Shown: piece after piece, positions 9,187 to 18,438 of the stretch
Numbering within the stretch: position 1 is the stretch's first letter
Layout of the letters: every line of letters begins with the position of its first letter
Assembly: GCF_900089775.1 (NCBI RefSeq)
Contig: NZ_FLOB01000001.1
Span: forward strand, 806,001-870,000
Origin: Marinomonas spartinae
GTDB lineage: Bacteria; Pseudomonadota; Gammaproteobacteria; Pseudomonadales; Marinomonadaceae
DNA: 64,000 nucleotides
Direction of reading: 5' to 3'
Program-made: the position numbers and the translations under genes
Notes under the pieces: generated by a model
Database searches by the model: none
Told to the model about the DNA's origin: nothing
What the model saw: only the letters and a program-made list of their open reading frames with translations

Positions 9187-11475
9187 ATGGTGTGGATAAA
9201 AAGGTTAGCGATCTTAATCGGTGTTCTCTTGGTATTGATGGTCGCCCTGGTAGCGTACGTCATGATCTTTGTGAATCCCAATGACTTTAAAAAGGAGATT
9301 CAAAAGGTAGCGCTTGAAAAAGCTGATGTACGTTTGCGAATGGATGGCGATATTCATTGGTCTTTTTTCCCTCATTTTGGGCTCTCCTTGAGTCATATTG
9401 GCGTGGCGTTAGGGAAAGATCCTGAGATATTGCAGTTTGATCGAGCAGAGTTTGGGCTGGCGGTATTACCTCTTTTAAAACGCAACATTGATGTGGATAC
9501 GGTAGAGTTGGTGAACTTAAAAGCCAATTTGTCAGTAGATAAACAAGGTCATGCTAATTGGCAGCGTAATGTAGATGGGGCGAAGGCAAAAGTTCAAGGT
9601 AAGACTCAGGCGAGCAAAACCAATAACGCCCAATCTAGTCAAGCCAGTTCGAGTAATCAGGCTGATTATGCAACATCGGCAAGTGATCCGTTTAAACGCG
9701 CTTTACCAAATCTACATTTGGACAAACTGATTATCAAAAATGCCGATATCACTTACACCAATGCGGTGAATAAGCAAAAAGTAAACGCTGTCATGAACGT
9801 AGAATTGAGTGATGTGCAGTGGAATAAGGCGTGGCCATTGGCGATGAACCTGATGGTTAAGCAAAGCGATTTGCAAGGCAAGCATCCCATTAATGCTGAG
9901 GTAAAACTGGATGCTGACCTGACATTTTTTCCGGAACGTGAAGCGTTTTCTTTGAATAATGTGGACCTTTCTACCACTGCGTCGGGGGATAAGCTGCCTA
10001 CAAGTCCATTCAAGGCCAGCTTGCAAGCTTCCCAAGTAGACATGGATGTGCCGCAGGAAACCTTATCGGCGCAGGGGTTAGTGTTAAAAACATTGGGTAT
10101 GACGGCGAATGCAAGCGTACAGGCTTTTCAAGTGTTAAGTGATCCTGAATATAATGGCAAGCTTGCTATTGCACCCTTTAATCCTAGGGAAGTCATGAAA
10201 AAGCTGAAAATGACGCCGCCTAATATGTCGGATAGCAAGGCATTAACCGAAGCTCAACTGGCTATCACCTTGCACGGTGATAAAGATACTCTCCTAGTTC
10301 AGCCGATGTCTTTACTCCTAGATGGTAGTAAGATCAACGCCAGTGCAGGTATCGATTTTTCGCCGTTACGTTGGGATATTAATATTGCAGGGGGTGGGTT
10401 GGATTTGGATCGCTACTTACCTCCTGAAACGCTACCTTCGGAGAAAACAGCTTCAAGCAGTGCCTCTCAGACGCCAGCTGCTGGTAATAAGAAGGAAGCA
10501 AATCAAGGTCATAATCAAACGCCTCAAACTGGTGTTGCCGAGTCGAGTAAAGACCTTATTCCAGTGGACCTAATTCGTTCTTTAGAAGGGCATTTAGGTG
10601 TTTCATTGAAGAATGTCATCTTCAAAAAAATGCAGCTTGATAAGGTGGCGCTGGACGCGACAGTGGGGAACGGTGTTGTACGGGTATCACCGGCTTTAAT
10701 TCACTTATACCAGGGGCAAGCAGAAGTGAAAGCCACTCTTGATGTGAGTGGTAATACGCCTAGGATGAGACTGGAGCCAAAAGTATCCGGTGTGCAGATT
10801 CAGCCTTTATTACACGATTACATGAAGATGGATAAGTTACGCGGTACTACGTTCGTGGATGGTGAACTGTCCGCTCAAGGGAATCACCTCGCGGATATGA
10901 TGTCCTCTTTACAGGGGGACTTATTGGTTCATATTAAGAAAGGTGCGTTGGTGGGAATGAATATCACTCGAACTGTGTGTAAAGGCATAGCCGCTGTTCG
11001 CAAAGAGTCTATCAATGACAAAGACTTTGGTAATGATACGCCATTTGAAAATATGACTTTTCCAGCACGCATTGTAAATGGACAAATTTCGACTCCAGGC
11101 CTGGTCTTGACATCGGCAGGCATTCGGGTGACTGGAGACGGTATTATTTCTTTGCCTAAACAGGCGCTGGACTATCAAGCCAATGTGGCACTTAGTGGCA
11201 GCAGTCTTGATCATGCTTGTCGAGTCAATGATAAAATCACTAAACTGGCGTTCCCTATTGTTTGTAAGGGGCATTTTTCGGATGATCCTGCTGGTTTATG
11301 TCGGCCTGATTTGAAGAAGTTTGGAGCTTTGTTTGCGGATTTAGCAAAACAAGAACTAAAGGATAAAGTCGCAGCTGAGAAGGAAAAACTGAAAGAGAAA
11401 CTTAAAGCAAGACGCCAAGAAGAAGAGAAAAAGCTTAGAGATAAGCTAAAAGATAAACTAAAGAGTTTATTTTAA
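9187..11475 (+). CDS. AsmA-family protein
   Basis: The best start is the ATG at 9187, preceded 6 bases upstream by aagggg; the frame extends to 9073 but that stretch has no such signal. The 762-residue product has an N-terminal membrane anchor (about 6-28), the AsmA opening DFKKEIQKVALEKADVRLRMDGDIHWSFFPHFGLSL, a long beta-rich periplasmic body with a low-complexity Ser/Gln/Asn linker near 260-305, the conserved AsmA C-terminal section (KLRGTTFVDGELSAQGN) and a Lys/Glu-rich helical tail. AsmA proteins are thought to act in phospholipid transport or outer-membrane assembly. Confidence 0.85.
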   Translation: MVWIKRLAILIGVLLVLMVALVAYVMIFVNPNDFKKEIQKVALEKADVRLRMDGDIHWSFFPHFGLSLSHIGVALGKDPEILQFDRAEFGLAVLPLLKRNIDVDTVELVNLKANLSVDKQGHANWQRNVDGAKAKVQGKTQASKTNNAQSSQASSSNQADYATSASDPFKRALPNLHLDKLIIKNADITYTNAVNKQKVNAVMNVELSDVQWNKAWPLAMNLMVKQSDLQGKHPINAEVKLDADLTFFPEREAFSLNNVDLSTTASGDKLPTSPFKASLQASQVDMDVPQETLSAQGLVLKTLGMTANASVQAFQVLSDPEYNGKLAIAPFNPREVMKKLKMTPPNMSDSKALTEAQLAITLHGDKDTLLVQPMSLLLDGSKINASAGIDFSPLRWDINIAGGGLDLDRYLPPETLPSEKTASSSASQTPAAGNKKEANQGHNQTPQTGVAESSKDLIPVDLIRSLEGHLGVSLKNVIFKKMQLDKVALDATVGNGVVRVSPALIHLYQGQAEVKATLDVSGNTPRMRLEPKVSGVQIQPLLHDYMKMDKLRGTTFVDGELSAQGNHLADMMSSLQGDLLVHIKKGALVGMNITRTVCKGIAAVRKESINDKDFGNDTPFENMTFPARIVNGQISTPGLVLTSAGIRVTGDGIISLPKQALDYQANVALSGSSLDHACRVNDKITKLAFPIVCKGHFSDDPAGLCRPDLKKFGALFADLAKQELKDKVAAEKEKLKEKLKARRQEEEKKLRDKLKDKLKSLF

Positions 11476-11491
11476 TGTGAATAAGTTGATG

Positions 11492-11521
11492 GGGAAGAGG
11501 GCGCTCAATTGACCTCTTCCC
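11492..11521 (+). terminator. Hairpin after the AsmA-like gene
   Basis: A perfect 9-bp stem (gggaagagg / cctcttccc) with a 12-base loop lies 17 bases after the stop codon. No T-run follows, so it may be a weak terminator or an mRNA 3' stabiliser. Confidence 0.5.
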
Positions 11522-11570
11522 TAGACGCTGTTCGATGTATGTCGCTGAGTAAGACAATCGTGAGACAGTA

Positions 11571-12629
11571 ATGCAACCAGTTGAAAATTTTGCGCCTCGC
11601 GTACTGGCGTGGTTTGATAAGTACGGACGTAAAAACCTACCTTGGCAAGTGAATAAAACTCCCTATCGTGTTTGGATTTCCGAGATCATGTTGCAGCAAA
11701 CGCAAGTGGCCACTGTTATTCCCTATTATCAGAAGTTTATGTTGGCGTTTCCGACGGTTGAAGCGCTGGCGGAGGCGGATCAGGAGGAGGTGTTAGCCCA
11801 TTGGAGTGGTTTGGGCTATTACGCTCGTGCACGAAACATGCATAAGGCCGCTAAAGTTTTAGTGGATGATTGGGATTCTCAGTTTCCAGATTCTGTTGAA
11901 GGTGTCTGTGAATTACCTGGTATTGGGCGTTCTACCGCATCGGCAATTCTATCGATTTCTCGTGGTGTGCAGGCTGCGATTTTAGATGGTAATGTGAAAC
12001 GCGTGCTAGCACGGTTTCATGCGGTTCCCACTTGGCCAGGTGAGAAGAAAACAGAAAATATTATGTGGGAATTGGCTGAGCATTATATGCCGAGCGAGCG
12101 CTGTGGTGATTATACTCAAGCTATGATGGATCTTGGGGCAACCTTATGTACCCGTTCTAAACCTCAGTGTTTGTTGTGCCCACTTGAAGCCGACTGTCTA
12201 GCTCGTCAAACTCAGGATCCAACACAATTTCCGGTTCGTAAGCCCAAGAAAGCGCTTAAGCCAGAAAAGCGTTTGCAGTTCTTAGTGATATCAAATGACG
12301 ATAACCAAGTGTTGATGGAAAAGCGTCCTCAAACAGGCATTTGGGGCGGGTTGTGGAGTTTGCCTGAGCTTGCCAGCGACGAAAGTGTGGTCATGCATGT
12401 TGAGCAGCGTTTTCAAACTAATATTCATAATATCACTGCTCTGACAGCGTTCCGGCACACCTTTAGTCATTATCATTTGGATATCGAACCCAGTCATGTC
12501 CGAATTGGAGAGGTCAACGCAGTGATGGAGGAGGGGAAGTATCAATGGTTTGCTCTCAGTGACGTGATGACTTTGGGCTTACCTGCTCCAGTACGTACTT
12601 TATTGAGTGAGGTCGTCTCTATTGAATGA
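11571..12629 (+). CDS. mutY: MutY, adenine DNA glycosylase
   Basis: A 352-residue base-excision repair glycosylase removing adenine opposite 8-oxoguanine. Seen are catalytic Glu38 in SEIMLQQT, the helix-hairpin-helix LPGIGRSTA (115-123), catalytic Asp139 in AILDGNVKR, and the [4Fe-4S] ligands Cys193, Cys200, Cys203 and Cys209 with C-X6-C-X2-C-X5-C spacing. The C-terminal part (about 225-345) is the NUDIX-like 8-oxoG recognition domain. It is followed by yggX, the usual gammaproteobacterial mutY-yggX pairing. Confidence 0.97.
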   Translation: MQPVENFAPRVLAWFDKYGRKNLPWQVNKTPYRVWISEIMLQQTQVATVIPYYQKFMLAFPTVEALAEADQEEVLAHWSGLGYYARARNMHKAAKVLVDDWDSQFPDSVEGVCELPGIGRSTASAILSISRGVQAAILDGNVKRVLARFHAVPTWPGEKKTENIMWELAEHYMPSERCGDYTQAMMDLGATLCTRSKPQCLLCPLEADCLARQTQDPTQFPVRKPKKALKPEKRLQFLVISNDDNQVLMEKRPQTGIWGGLWSLPELASDESVVMHVEQRFQTNIHNITALTAFRHTFSHYHLDIEPSHVRIGEVNAVMEEGKYQWFALSDVMTLGLPAPVRTLLSEVVSIE

Positions 12630-12744
12630 AATAGCTGACTGAGAAACGCTTGATTTCTATGTCCACAACACCATAAATAGTTGAAAAAGATTAAACGGTC
12701 ATAATAGACCGCACAGATTGAACCCACTAGATAGCGAGCACATC

Positions 12745-13029
12745 ATGTCAAATACCGTATTCTGTAAGAAATATCAAAAAGAGATGGAAGCTCTGGATCG
12801 TGCACCACTACCTGGGGCGCGAGGTCAAGATATTCTCTCAACCATATCTAAACAAGCGTGGCAAGAGTGGCAAGTGCTGCAAACTATGATGATCAATGAA
12901 AAGCAGTTAAATTTAATGAAGCCGGATGCCCGCAAATACATTATGGAGCAGATGGATAAATTTTTTAATAATGAACCTGTTGATAAAGTAGCGGGTTATG
13001 TGAGCCCAGACGATATTAAAGAACTATAA
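12745..13029 (+). CDS. yggX: YggX, Fe(II)-trafficking / oxidative-protection protein
   Basis: A 94-residue protein from the ATG at 12745 (the frame opens 9 codons earlier, but this Met begins the conserved [18 protein letters not shown]). Cys7 is the conserved cysteine of the family. YggX protects Fe-S proteins and may carry labile iron. Location just downstream of mutY, itself an Fe-S enzyme, is conserved in many gammaproteobacteria. Confidence 0.95.
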   Translation: MSNTVFCKKYQKEMEALDRAPLPGARGQDILSTISKQAWQEWQVLQTMMINEKQLNLMKPDARKYIMEQMDKFFNNEPVDKVAGYVSPDDIKEL

Positions 13030-13120
13030 ACTGTTGCTTAACTGGGGGGAGGGTAGAAGACTGCATTGATCGGATGCTTGTTGCTCACAGTCATTCCCTT
13101 CCCTTTTTTAACCTAAGCCG

Positions 13121-13546
13121 TTATTGCGTTAAAAAACTGCCAAATAGCACACTTTTCACAGGTTCTTTTCCGGTCTCCTCTTTAAGAACCTTATTTAAAT
13201 CCTTAGCCGCCTCAATGCGTGTTTTTTCTCTTGCCTGTGCACCAGTCACTTGGTCGCTGGTTCTAGAGCTTAGAAACATCACTAGAGCATCTTTGACCAG
13301 TGGCATGTTCTCTTCAATTAACGCTTTATCTCCTGCGTCGGTTTGCAGTGTAATACTGGTTTTTATATACCTAAGCCTTGCGGTGTTACTTTCAAAGTTA
13401 ACGACAAATTGCGGTCTGATTTCGATGTAAACGGGTGGCGTTTTTCCTGCATCCTCCTCAGCATGGGCTGTTACCGTCAACAGGCTGAATAGAAAAATGG
13501 GAAGAGCGAAAAGGCGAATAATTGCTAAGGGAGCCGTTCTGAACAT
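13121..13546 (-). CDS. FliL-like flagellar basal-body-associated protein
   Basis: A 141-residue protein with an N-terminal hydrophobic segment that reads as a signal peptide (ending about residue 29, AHA) and a FliL-type domain (VYIEIRPQFVVNF, RYIKTSITLQT, ENMPLVKDALVMFLSSRT, KDLNKVLKEETG). True FliL keeps its transmembrane helix; this form with a cleavable signal is the FliL-like paralogue found outside flagellar operons. Its role is probably in the envelope but unproven. It is convergent with yggX. Confidence 0.75.
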   Translation of the reverse strand: MFRTAPLAIIRLFALPIFLFSLLTVTAHAEEDAGKTPPVYIEIRPQFVVNFESNTARLRYIKTSITLQTDAGDKALIEENMPLVKDALVMFLSSRTSDQVTGAQAREKTRIEAAKDLNKVLKEETGKEPVKSVLFGSFLTQ

Positions 13547-13684
13547 GGTGATGTCTCGTATTTATGGCAATAGACAGTATACTAACTGCGATTAAATGTG
13601 TATGTCAGTAGTAATTTGGAACTTTTCTCGTTTGTTTATGTCCATTTTTGCTCAATGTAACTCTATGGAATATAAGGAATCTCT

Positions 13685-14206
13685 ATGCTCTTGTCTATGA
13701 TTAAGAGAATGTCGTCTCGTCGCTTCCATGGCGTGGTTGGTTTAGCGGCATTTGTTTTATTAGGTGTGGCTTTTTATATGGAATATCAAATGGGGCTTGA
13801 ACCGTGCCCATTATGTATGCTGCAGCGTATTGTGTTTTTCTTTATTGGTCTAGTGTCGATTTTTTCAGCGTTAACAGCGAATGAGAAACGCCGGCAGTGG
13901 TTTTCTGTCACAGTGGTGGTTTTATCATTAATGGGGGCGGCATTATCTATCCGCCACTTGTATTTGCAACACCTTCCCGTGGATGATTTGCCGGCTTGTA
14001 TGCCAGGATTAAGTTATATGATTAGTGCCTTCCCATGGCAAAGTGTCGCGCGAGCAATGATAATGGGAACGGGCGATTGTGGTGAAGTAGTATGGACTTT
14101 CCTTGGTGTCAGTATTCCCGGTTGGACCCTAGTTATGTTCGCTTTAATGGCCATCGTTAATGTCTGGATTGCTTTTCGCTCAGGAAAACAAGACGTTAAA
14201 CATTAA
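13685..14206 (+). CDS. dsbB: DsbB, disulfide bond formation membrane protein
   Basis: A 173-residue inner-membrane protein with four predicted helices. The first periplasmic pair is Cys41-Cys44 in PCPLCMLQR and the second is Cys105 and Cys132 (PACMPG and GDCGE), matching the E. coli DsbB positions. It reoxidises DsbA and passes electrons to quinones. Its partner DsbA is encoded about 11 kb to the left. It is followed by the rsd gene. Confidence 0.96.
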   Translation: MLLSMIKRMSSRRFHGVVGLAAFVLLGVAFYMEYQMGLEPCPLCMLQRIVFFFIGLVSIFSALTANEKRRQWFSVTVVVLSLMGAALSIRHLYLQHLPVDDLPACMPGLSYMISAFPWQSVARAMIMGTGDCGEVVWTFLGVSIPGWTLVMFALMAIVNVWIAFRSGKQDVKH

Positions 14207-14413
14207 TGATTGGAATGTTTAGATTCAGCGGTTTGCTAATGGCGTTTTCACTTAGTCACCTAGCCTAACTGAAACGTTACAAATTACCCTTTGTCCTTCT
14301 CTTGCGGGGGATATCGCTTCGGAATATGCTCTTATTTAACTGAGTAAGAAAATTCGAAATTTATAATTAAGCGAGGCGTGTTTTTACTATCGTCGTGCGG
14401 ATGGAGATATTCT

Positions 14414-14884
14414 ATGTTAGAGAGATGTAAAACAGCACAAGAGCGCTGGGGTGGTGTTCATGACATTATTGACCGTTGGCTTAAGCAGAGACAGCATTTA
14501 ATAGAGAGTTGGGTGACATTGCGCGACCTTGAAGAATATACCCAAATGGATACACCGAAAATTCAACACTTATGTGAATTACTGGTGGATTATGTATCTG
14601 TGGGGCACTTTAATGTGTATGAGCAACTGGCTCTAGAAGCTCAAGAGTTTAAGGATGATTCAGCTTTAAAACTGTTAAATGAGTTGATGCCCGAAATCGA
14701 TGAGAGCACGGAAGTAGCTCTTGAATTTAACGATAAGTATGACACTCAAAAGCACGTCAGTGCACAGTTGGAGGCGCTTCCGTGCTCCATGAAAACCCTT
14801 GCAGTGGTAATGGCAGAACGTTTTCAGTTAGAAGATAGATTAATTGAGGAGCTTCATGAGGCCCACAGCGAAAAAAGCGCGTAA
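14414..14884 (+). CDS. rsd: Rsd/AlgQ anti-sigma-70 regulator
   Basis: A 156-residue protein from the ATG at 14414, chosen because it has ggaga about 7 bases upstream and starts the AlgQ-like MLERCKTAQERWGGVHDIIDRWL. Rsd/AlgQ binds sigma-70 region 4 and helps shift RNA polymerase towards alternative sigma factors. The typical basic-aromatic N-terminal segment is present, followed by an acidic helical body. The reading frame overlaps the next gene by 29 bases. Confidence 0.9.
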   Translation: MLERCKTAQERWGGVHDIIDRWLKQRQHLIESWVTLRDLEEYTQMDTPKIQHLCELLVDYVSVGHFNVYEQLALEAQEFKDDSALKLLNELMPEIDESTEVALEFNDKYDTQKHVSAQLEALPCSMKTLAVVMAERFQLEDRLIEELHEAHSEKSA

Positions 14885-15842
14885 TCTTTCTCTATTTATT
14901 ATCAGCACTTTGGTGTTGTCTGCTTGTTCCGAAAAAGCGCCAATAAGGGTAGAAGAGTTTGCTGTACAAGGGCTTTATTCCGCCGCCCTGAGTGAGGACG
15001 GCAACGCCGCTGTGGTCGGCTCAATTGAACACGGTGGTAGCTATTGGCAGACTGCCCTTAATGATAGACGGTATAATTGGAATCATGCTAAAGGTGAGTA
15101 TACGTCCATTATTAGTGCAGATATTGATCCGACGGGTGAATTTGCCGCGACAGGGTCTGCTCGGACCTTGGTATTGTGGCGTACATCAGATGGTCACTCT
15201 GTCGGTTTTTGGGACACTCCAGGCAATATCCAGTCATTAAAATTGACGGATAACGGCGATTTTGCTCTCGTGGGTTTAGATGATCAAACGGCCCGTTATT
15301 TTGATGTTAAAAATGGAGGAATAAAGCAAACCTTTCGTACCGGCGCTATAGTTCGGGCTGTAGACGTGTCACCTGATGGTCGTTTGGCTCTCACAGGGGA
15401 TGACAAATACCATGTTACCTTGTGGGATATCCAGACAGGTAAAAAGAAATTTGAGTGGACGCTAAGTAATCAAATTGCGGCAGTAGCCTTGTCTGATGAT
15501 GGTAAATATGCCTTTGGTTCTGCACAGCTAGGAACGGCCAAAGTGTGGTCAACACAAACTGGCCAAGAAATCACTACTATCTATACAGGGTCCTTAACGT
15601 CTCGTAAGAGAACCATTAGCAGTGCGGTATTTTCGAGAAACGATCAGCAACTTTTAATTGGAGGGGTTGATCATCAAGTCTCTTTGGTGGATATGTTGAC
15701 CGGACAAGAGTTAAAGAAGTGGGATCTTCATCTCAGAGACACGTTGCAACCTACAGGTGCGAGTGTACTTGCCCTGTCTTTTTCAAATGATGGCCATTAC
15801 TTTGCTATTGGGAGTAATGGTTTTCTAAATGTATTGGAATAA
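14856..15842 (+). CDS. WD40-repeat lipoprotein
   Basis: The ATG at 14856 has gagga 5 bases upstream and lies inside the end of rsd; a TTG at 14844 is less likely. The 328-residue product has a type II signal peptide with lipobox LSAC (Cys24) and then a seven-bladed-propeller-like set of repeats, each with a DG.. turn and a closing WD-type strand (for example LALTGDDKYHVTLWDIQTGKKKF, YAFGSAQLGTAKVWST). It is probably a periplasm-facing, membrane-anchored protein-interaction scaffold. The partner is unknown. Overlap with rsd suggests translational coupling. Confidence 0.8.
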   Translation: MRPTAKKARNLSLFIISTLVLSACSEKAPIRVEEFAVQGLYSAALSEDGNAAVVGSIEHGGSYWQTALNDRRYNWNHAKGEYTSIISADIDPTGEFAATGSARTLVLWRTSDGHSVGFWDTPGNIQSLKLTDNGDFALVGLDDQTARYFDVKNGGIKQTFRTGAIVRAVDVSPDGRLALTGDDKYHVTLWDIQTGKKKFEWTLSNQIAAVALSDDGKYAFGSAQLGTAKVWSTQTGQEITTIYTGSLTSRKRTISSAVFSRNDQQLLIGGVDHQVSLVDMLTGQELKKWDLHLRDTLQPTGASVLALSFSNDGHYFAIGSNGFLNVLE

Positions 15843-15845
15843 TTT

Positions 15846-16241
15846 ATGTCAAAAACGTCTGCTTTTCCGGCTAAATTAGCCTGTTTTGCGGCTATACAAG
15901 GTTTTGTATCTGTTGCCGCTGGAGCATTTGGAGCCCATGCCCTGACTAAAATGGTAAGTGAAAGAGCCTTATCCTGGTGGCATACGGGGAGCCAATATTT
16001 AATGTATCATGCATTGGCATCCCTTATTGTCGCCGCTTTGTTTTCCTATACTCCTGCCGTTAGAAAAATCATTGTATGCTTTCTCGTTGGTAATGTTTTT
16101 TTTGCTGGTAGCCTTTATGTGATGACTTTCACTGGTGTACTTTGGTTCGGGGCGATTACGCCTATTGGTGGTGTCTTATATTTGCTTGCTTGGTTTCTTT
16201 TGGCAAAAAATCTGTGGCAAGGTCAGTTTAAGGTCAATTGA
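15846..16241 (+). CDS. DUF423 (YgdD-type) inner-membrane protein
   Basis: A 131-residue protein with four hydrophobic helices. The family signature is present: an N-terminal helix with VSVAAGAFGAHAL, then QYLMYHALASLIV, then FFAGSLYVMTFTG and a GAITPIGGVLYLLAW C-terminal stretch. The function of DUF423 proteins is not established. It starts 3 bases after the WD40 lipoprotein stop, so it is probably cotranscribed with it. Confidence 0.88.
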   Translation: MSKTSAFPAKLACFAAIQGFVSVAAGAFGAHALTKMVSERALSWWHTGSQYLMYHALASLIVAALFSYTPAVRKIIVCFLVGNVFFAGSLYVMTFTGVLWFGAITPIGGVLYLLAWFLLAKNLWQGQFKVN

Positions 16242-16366
16242 TTGTTGAAAATAGTAATAGGTAGGGGACAAAAAATGCTCTTTTCGGTAATATACCCGAC
16301 CATTATATTGGTGAGCCTATTAACAGCCATTCACTAGATACTATTCACTTACTTGATATAGAGATA

Positions 16367-17080
16367 ATGCAAGACACTATGATAGACAATCAGGAGCCTA
16401 TTAAGAAACGCACCATTCGCAGTTTTGTTGTGCGAGGTGGTCGGATGACCGAAGGTCAACAGAAAAACTACGATGCTAATTGGGCATTTTATGGTCTCGA
16501 ATTAGAGAGTGGCCGAATTGATTATCAAGAAGTGTTTGGTCGTCAATCCGATGTGATCATTGAAGTCGGTTTTGGAATGGGCGCCTCTCTCGCCGAAATG
16601 GCAAAAAATGCTCCAGAGAAAGATTTTATCGGTATTGAAGTACATCCCCCCGGTGTAGCAAAGCTGATGATGCTGGCAAAAGAGTCTGGTATCACGAATT
16701 TACGGGTCTATTGTGATGACGCTATCGAAGTGATGGCGAATTGTCTGCCGGAAAAGGCAGCCAGTGGTTTTCAATTATTCTTTCCTGATCCTTGGCATAA
16801 AAAGAAACATAACAAACGTCGCATTGTTCAGCCGTTATTTGCACAACAAGTGGCAAATGTTTTAAAAACAGATGGCTATTTTCATATGGCAACAGACTGG
16901 CAGCCCTATGCCGAGCATATGATGGAGGTTATGGAAGCGCAGACCATCTATGAAAATGCCGCTGGTAAGGGGCAATATTATCCGCGACCAGAATCACGTC
17001 CATTGACTAAATTTGAACAGCGTGGCGAAAAGCTAGGTCACGGTGTGTGGGATTTGATTTATAAAAAAATTACTCTATAG
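16367..17080 (+). CDS. trmB: TrmB, tRNA (guanine-46-N7)-methyltransferase
   Basis: A 237-residue SAM-dependent methyltransferase. The SAM site (EVGFGMGASLAEMA), the next acidic loop (IGIEVHPPGV) and the family hallmark FPDPWHKKKHNKRR are present, as is the C-terminal TKFEQRGEKLGHGVWDL. It makes m7G46 in tRNA. The ATG at 16367 gives the full N-terminus; a second ATG at 16379 is also possible and neither has a strong ribosome-binding site. Confidence 0.96.
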   Translation: MQDTMIDNQEPIKKRTIRSFVVRGGRMTEGQQKNYDANWAFYGLELESGRIDYQEVFGRQSDVIIEVGFGMGASLAEMAKNAPEKDFIGIEVHPPGVAKLMMLAKESGITNLRVYCDDAIEVMANCLPEKAASGFQLFFPDPWHKKKHNKRRIVQPLFAQQVANVLKTDGYFHMATDWQPYAEHMMEVMEAQTIYENAAGKGQYYPRPESRPLTKFEQRGEKLGHGVWDLIYKKITL

Positions 17081-17170
17081 TTCGTATTATTTGCTTGTTG
17101 TAGTTGAGCCTTTTTTTGTGCCGCTATCTCGCTATTATTAATTGTTATTGACATAAGAAAAGGAAACATT

Positions 17171-18307
17171 GTGGAGCAAACCCGCCAATTGCAGGAGCCT
17201 TCTGTATCTAGAACCCCCTTTCAAAGTGATGATGAAATAGATCTAAAAGAATTATTGCTAGCCCTCTGGAAGGGGAAATGGATCATTATCATAGCAACGA
17301 TTATCTGTACTGTAGGTGCTGTAACCTATGCCTTGTTGGCAAAGCAGGTATGGACAACAGAGGCTATTGTTACCATTCCGCAAATCAGTGATTTTTCCAA
17401 TTATCGTAAGGTGGTAGGGGATTTACAGCCTGCTTTTGATATCTACCAAGAAGATGGCACCGTTTTGGTGAGTAACAAGCTGGATCAGTTTACTTTACCC
17501 GCTACCCTGTTTGATATTTTTATACAACAATTTGAGTCGCGGGCGAATAAGAAAGCCTATATTTCAACTGCGTCAGACTTTAAAGAGGAGCTAAATAAGC
17601 TAGCTTTAGAGAAGCCGGATGATAAGAAACAATTAGAAGATAGCCAAGCAATATTATATGCTAAGTGGTATCAAAAATTGTCAGCATTGCCACTAAAATC
17701 GGGCAATCAAGAAGCTGAATCATATACATTAAAGGGTGAGCAAAACACTTCAAATAAAAGTCTTCGTTTTTTAAATGGCTATATCAATTATGTTGCAGAA
17801 AAAGCACGCGCTGTTGCACTTGCTAATATTCAATCTGTATTGCAAGCAAAGCAAAGTGAGCTAGAGCATAAGCAGTCACTGATTAGTGATCAGGCAATGG
17901 CAAAGTTAATCAATGAGCGTCAGAGAGCTCAGTATGCCTTAGATATTGCAAAAGCTGCAGGGATTAATAAACCGCAACAGAACCTAGGCAATGATGAGAT
18001 ATTTCCGATTAATATTGGAGCAAGTGCTCTAGCTGCCAAGGTTAAAGTATTGGATGCACTAAGTCAGAAGCAATTAACGATTATTGAGCCTCGTTTGCAG
18101 CAAATTCAAGCTAAGCTGTCGCTGCTTGCTGCTAGTAAAATAGATAACAATCTTGCTTTTTCTACCTATCAATTTATTGAAAGTCCTGAGGCGCCGCTAA
18201 GTAGAACCTCACCAAAACGACCATTGATTGCTATTTTAGGAGTGCTGTTAGGTGGCATGTTGGGCTGTGCAATAGTGCTTATTAGGCATGCTTTTAGAGA
18301 AAAATAG
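17171..18307 (+). CDS. wzz: Wzz-family polysaccharide chain-length determinant
   Basis: A 378-residue protein starting at a GTG (17171) with aggaaa just upstream. It has the Wzz layout: cytoplasmic N-terminus with an acidic DEIDLKELLLALWKGKW motif, helix 1 (about 37-57), a long periplasmic helical region, and a proline-rich stretch (SPEAPLSRTSPKRP) before helix 2 (about 352-371). There is no C-terminal tyrosine kinase domain. Wzz proteins set O-antigen modal length with the Wzy polymerase. It lies about 10 kb before the polymer locus and precedes a perfect palindromic terminator. Confidence 0.92.
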   Translation: MEQTRQLQEPSVSRTPFQSDDEIDLKELLLALWKGKWIIIIATIICTVGAVTYALLAKQVWTTEAIVTIPQISDFSNYRKVVGDLQPAFDIYQEDGTVLVSNKLDQFTLPATLFDIFIQQFESRANKKAYISTASDFKEELNKLALEKPDDKKQLEDSQAILYAKWYQKLSALPLKSGNQEAESYTLKGEQNTSNKSLRFLNGYINYVAEKARAVALANIQSVLQAKQSELEHKQSLISDQAMAKLINERQRAQYALDIAKAAGINKPQQNLGNDEIFPINIGASALAAKVKVLDALSQKQLTIIEPRLQQIQAKLSLLAASKIDNNLAFSTYQFIESPEAPLSRTSPKRPLIAILGVLLGGMLGCAIVLIRHAFREK

Positions 18308-18370
18308 AAATATCGCTGTGTACTGTGCTGCTTTTTGATCCGCAGTGCAGATAATGATAAAAAATAAGAT

Positions 18371-18430
18371 AAAAAGAATAGACAATAAAAAAGCGACTTA
18401 AGTCGCTTTTTTATTGTCTATTCTTTTTAG
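18371..18430. terminator. Perfect 60-bp palindrome, bidirectional terminator between wzz and hns
   Basis: Bases 18371-18400 are the exact reverse complement of 18401-18430, with no mismatch and no spacer. The centre (aagcgactt / aagtcgctt) is G+C-richer and flanked by A- and T-runs, as expected for a terminator working on both strands. It ends 8 bases from the hns stop codon. Confidence 0.9.
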
Positions 18431-18438
18431 CGGTGAAA

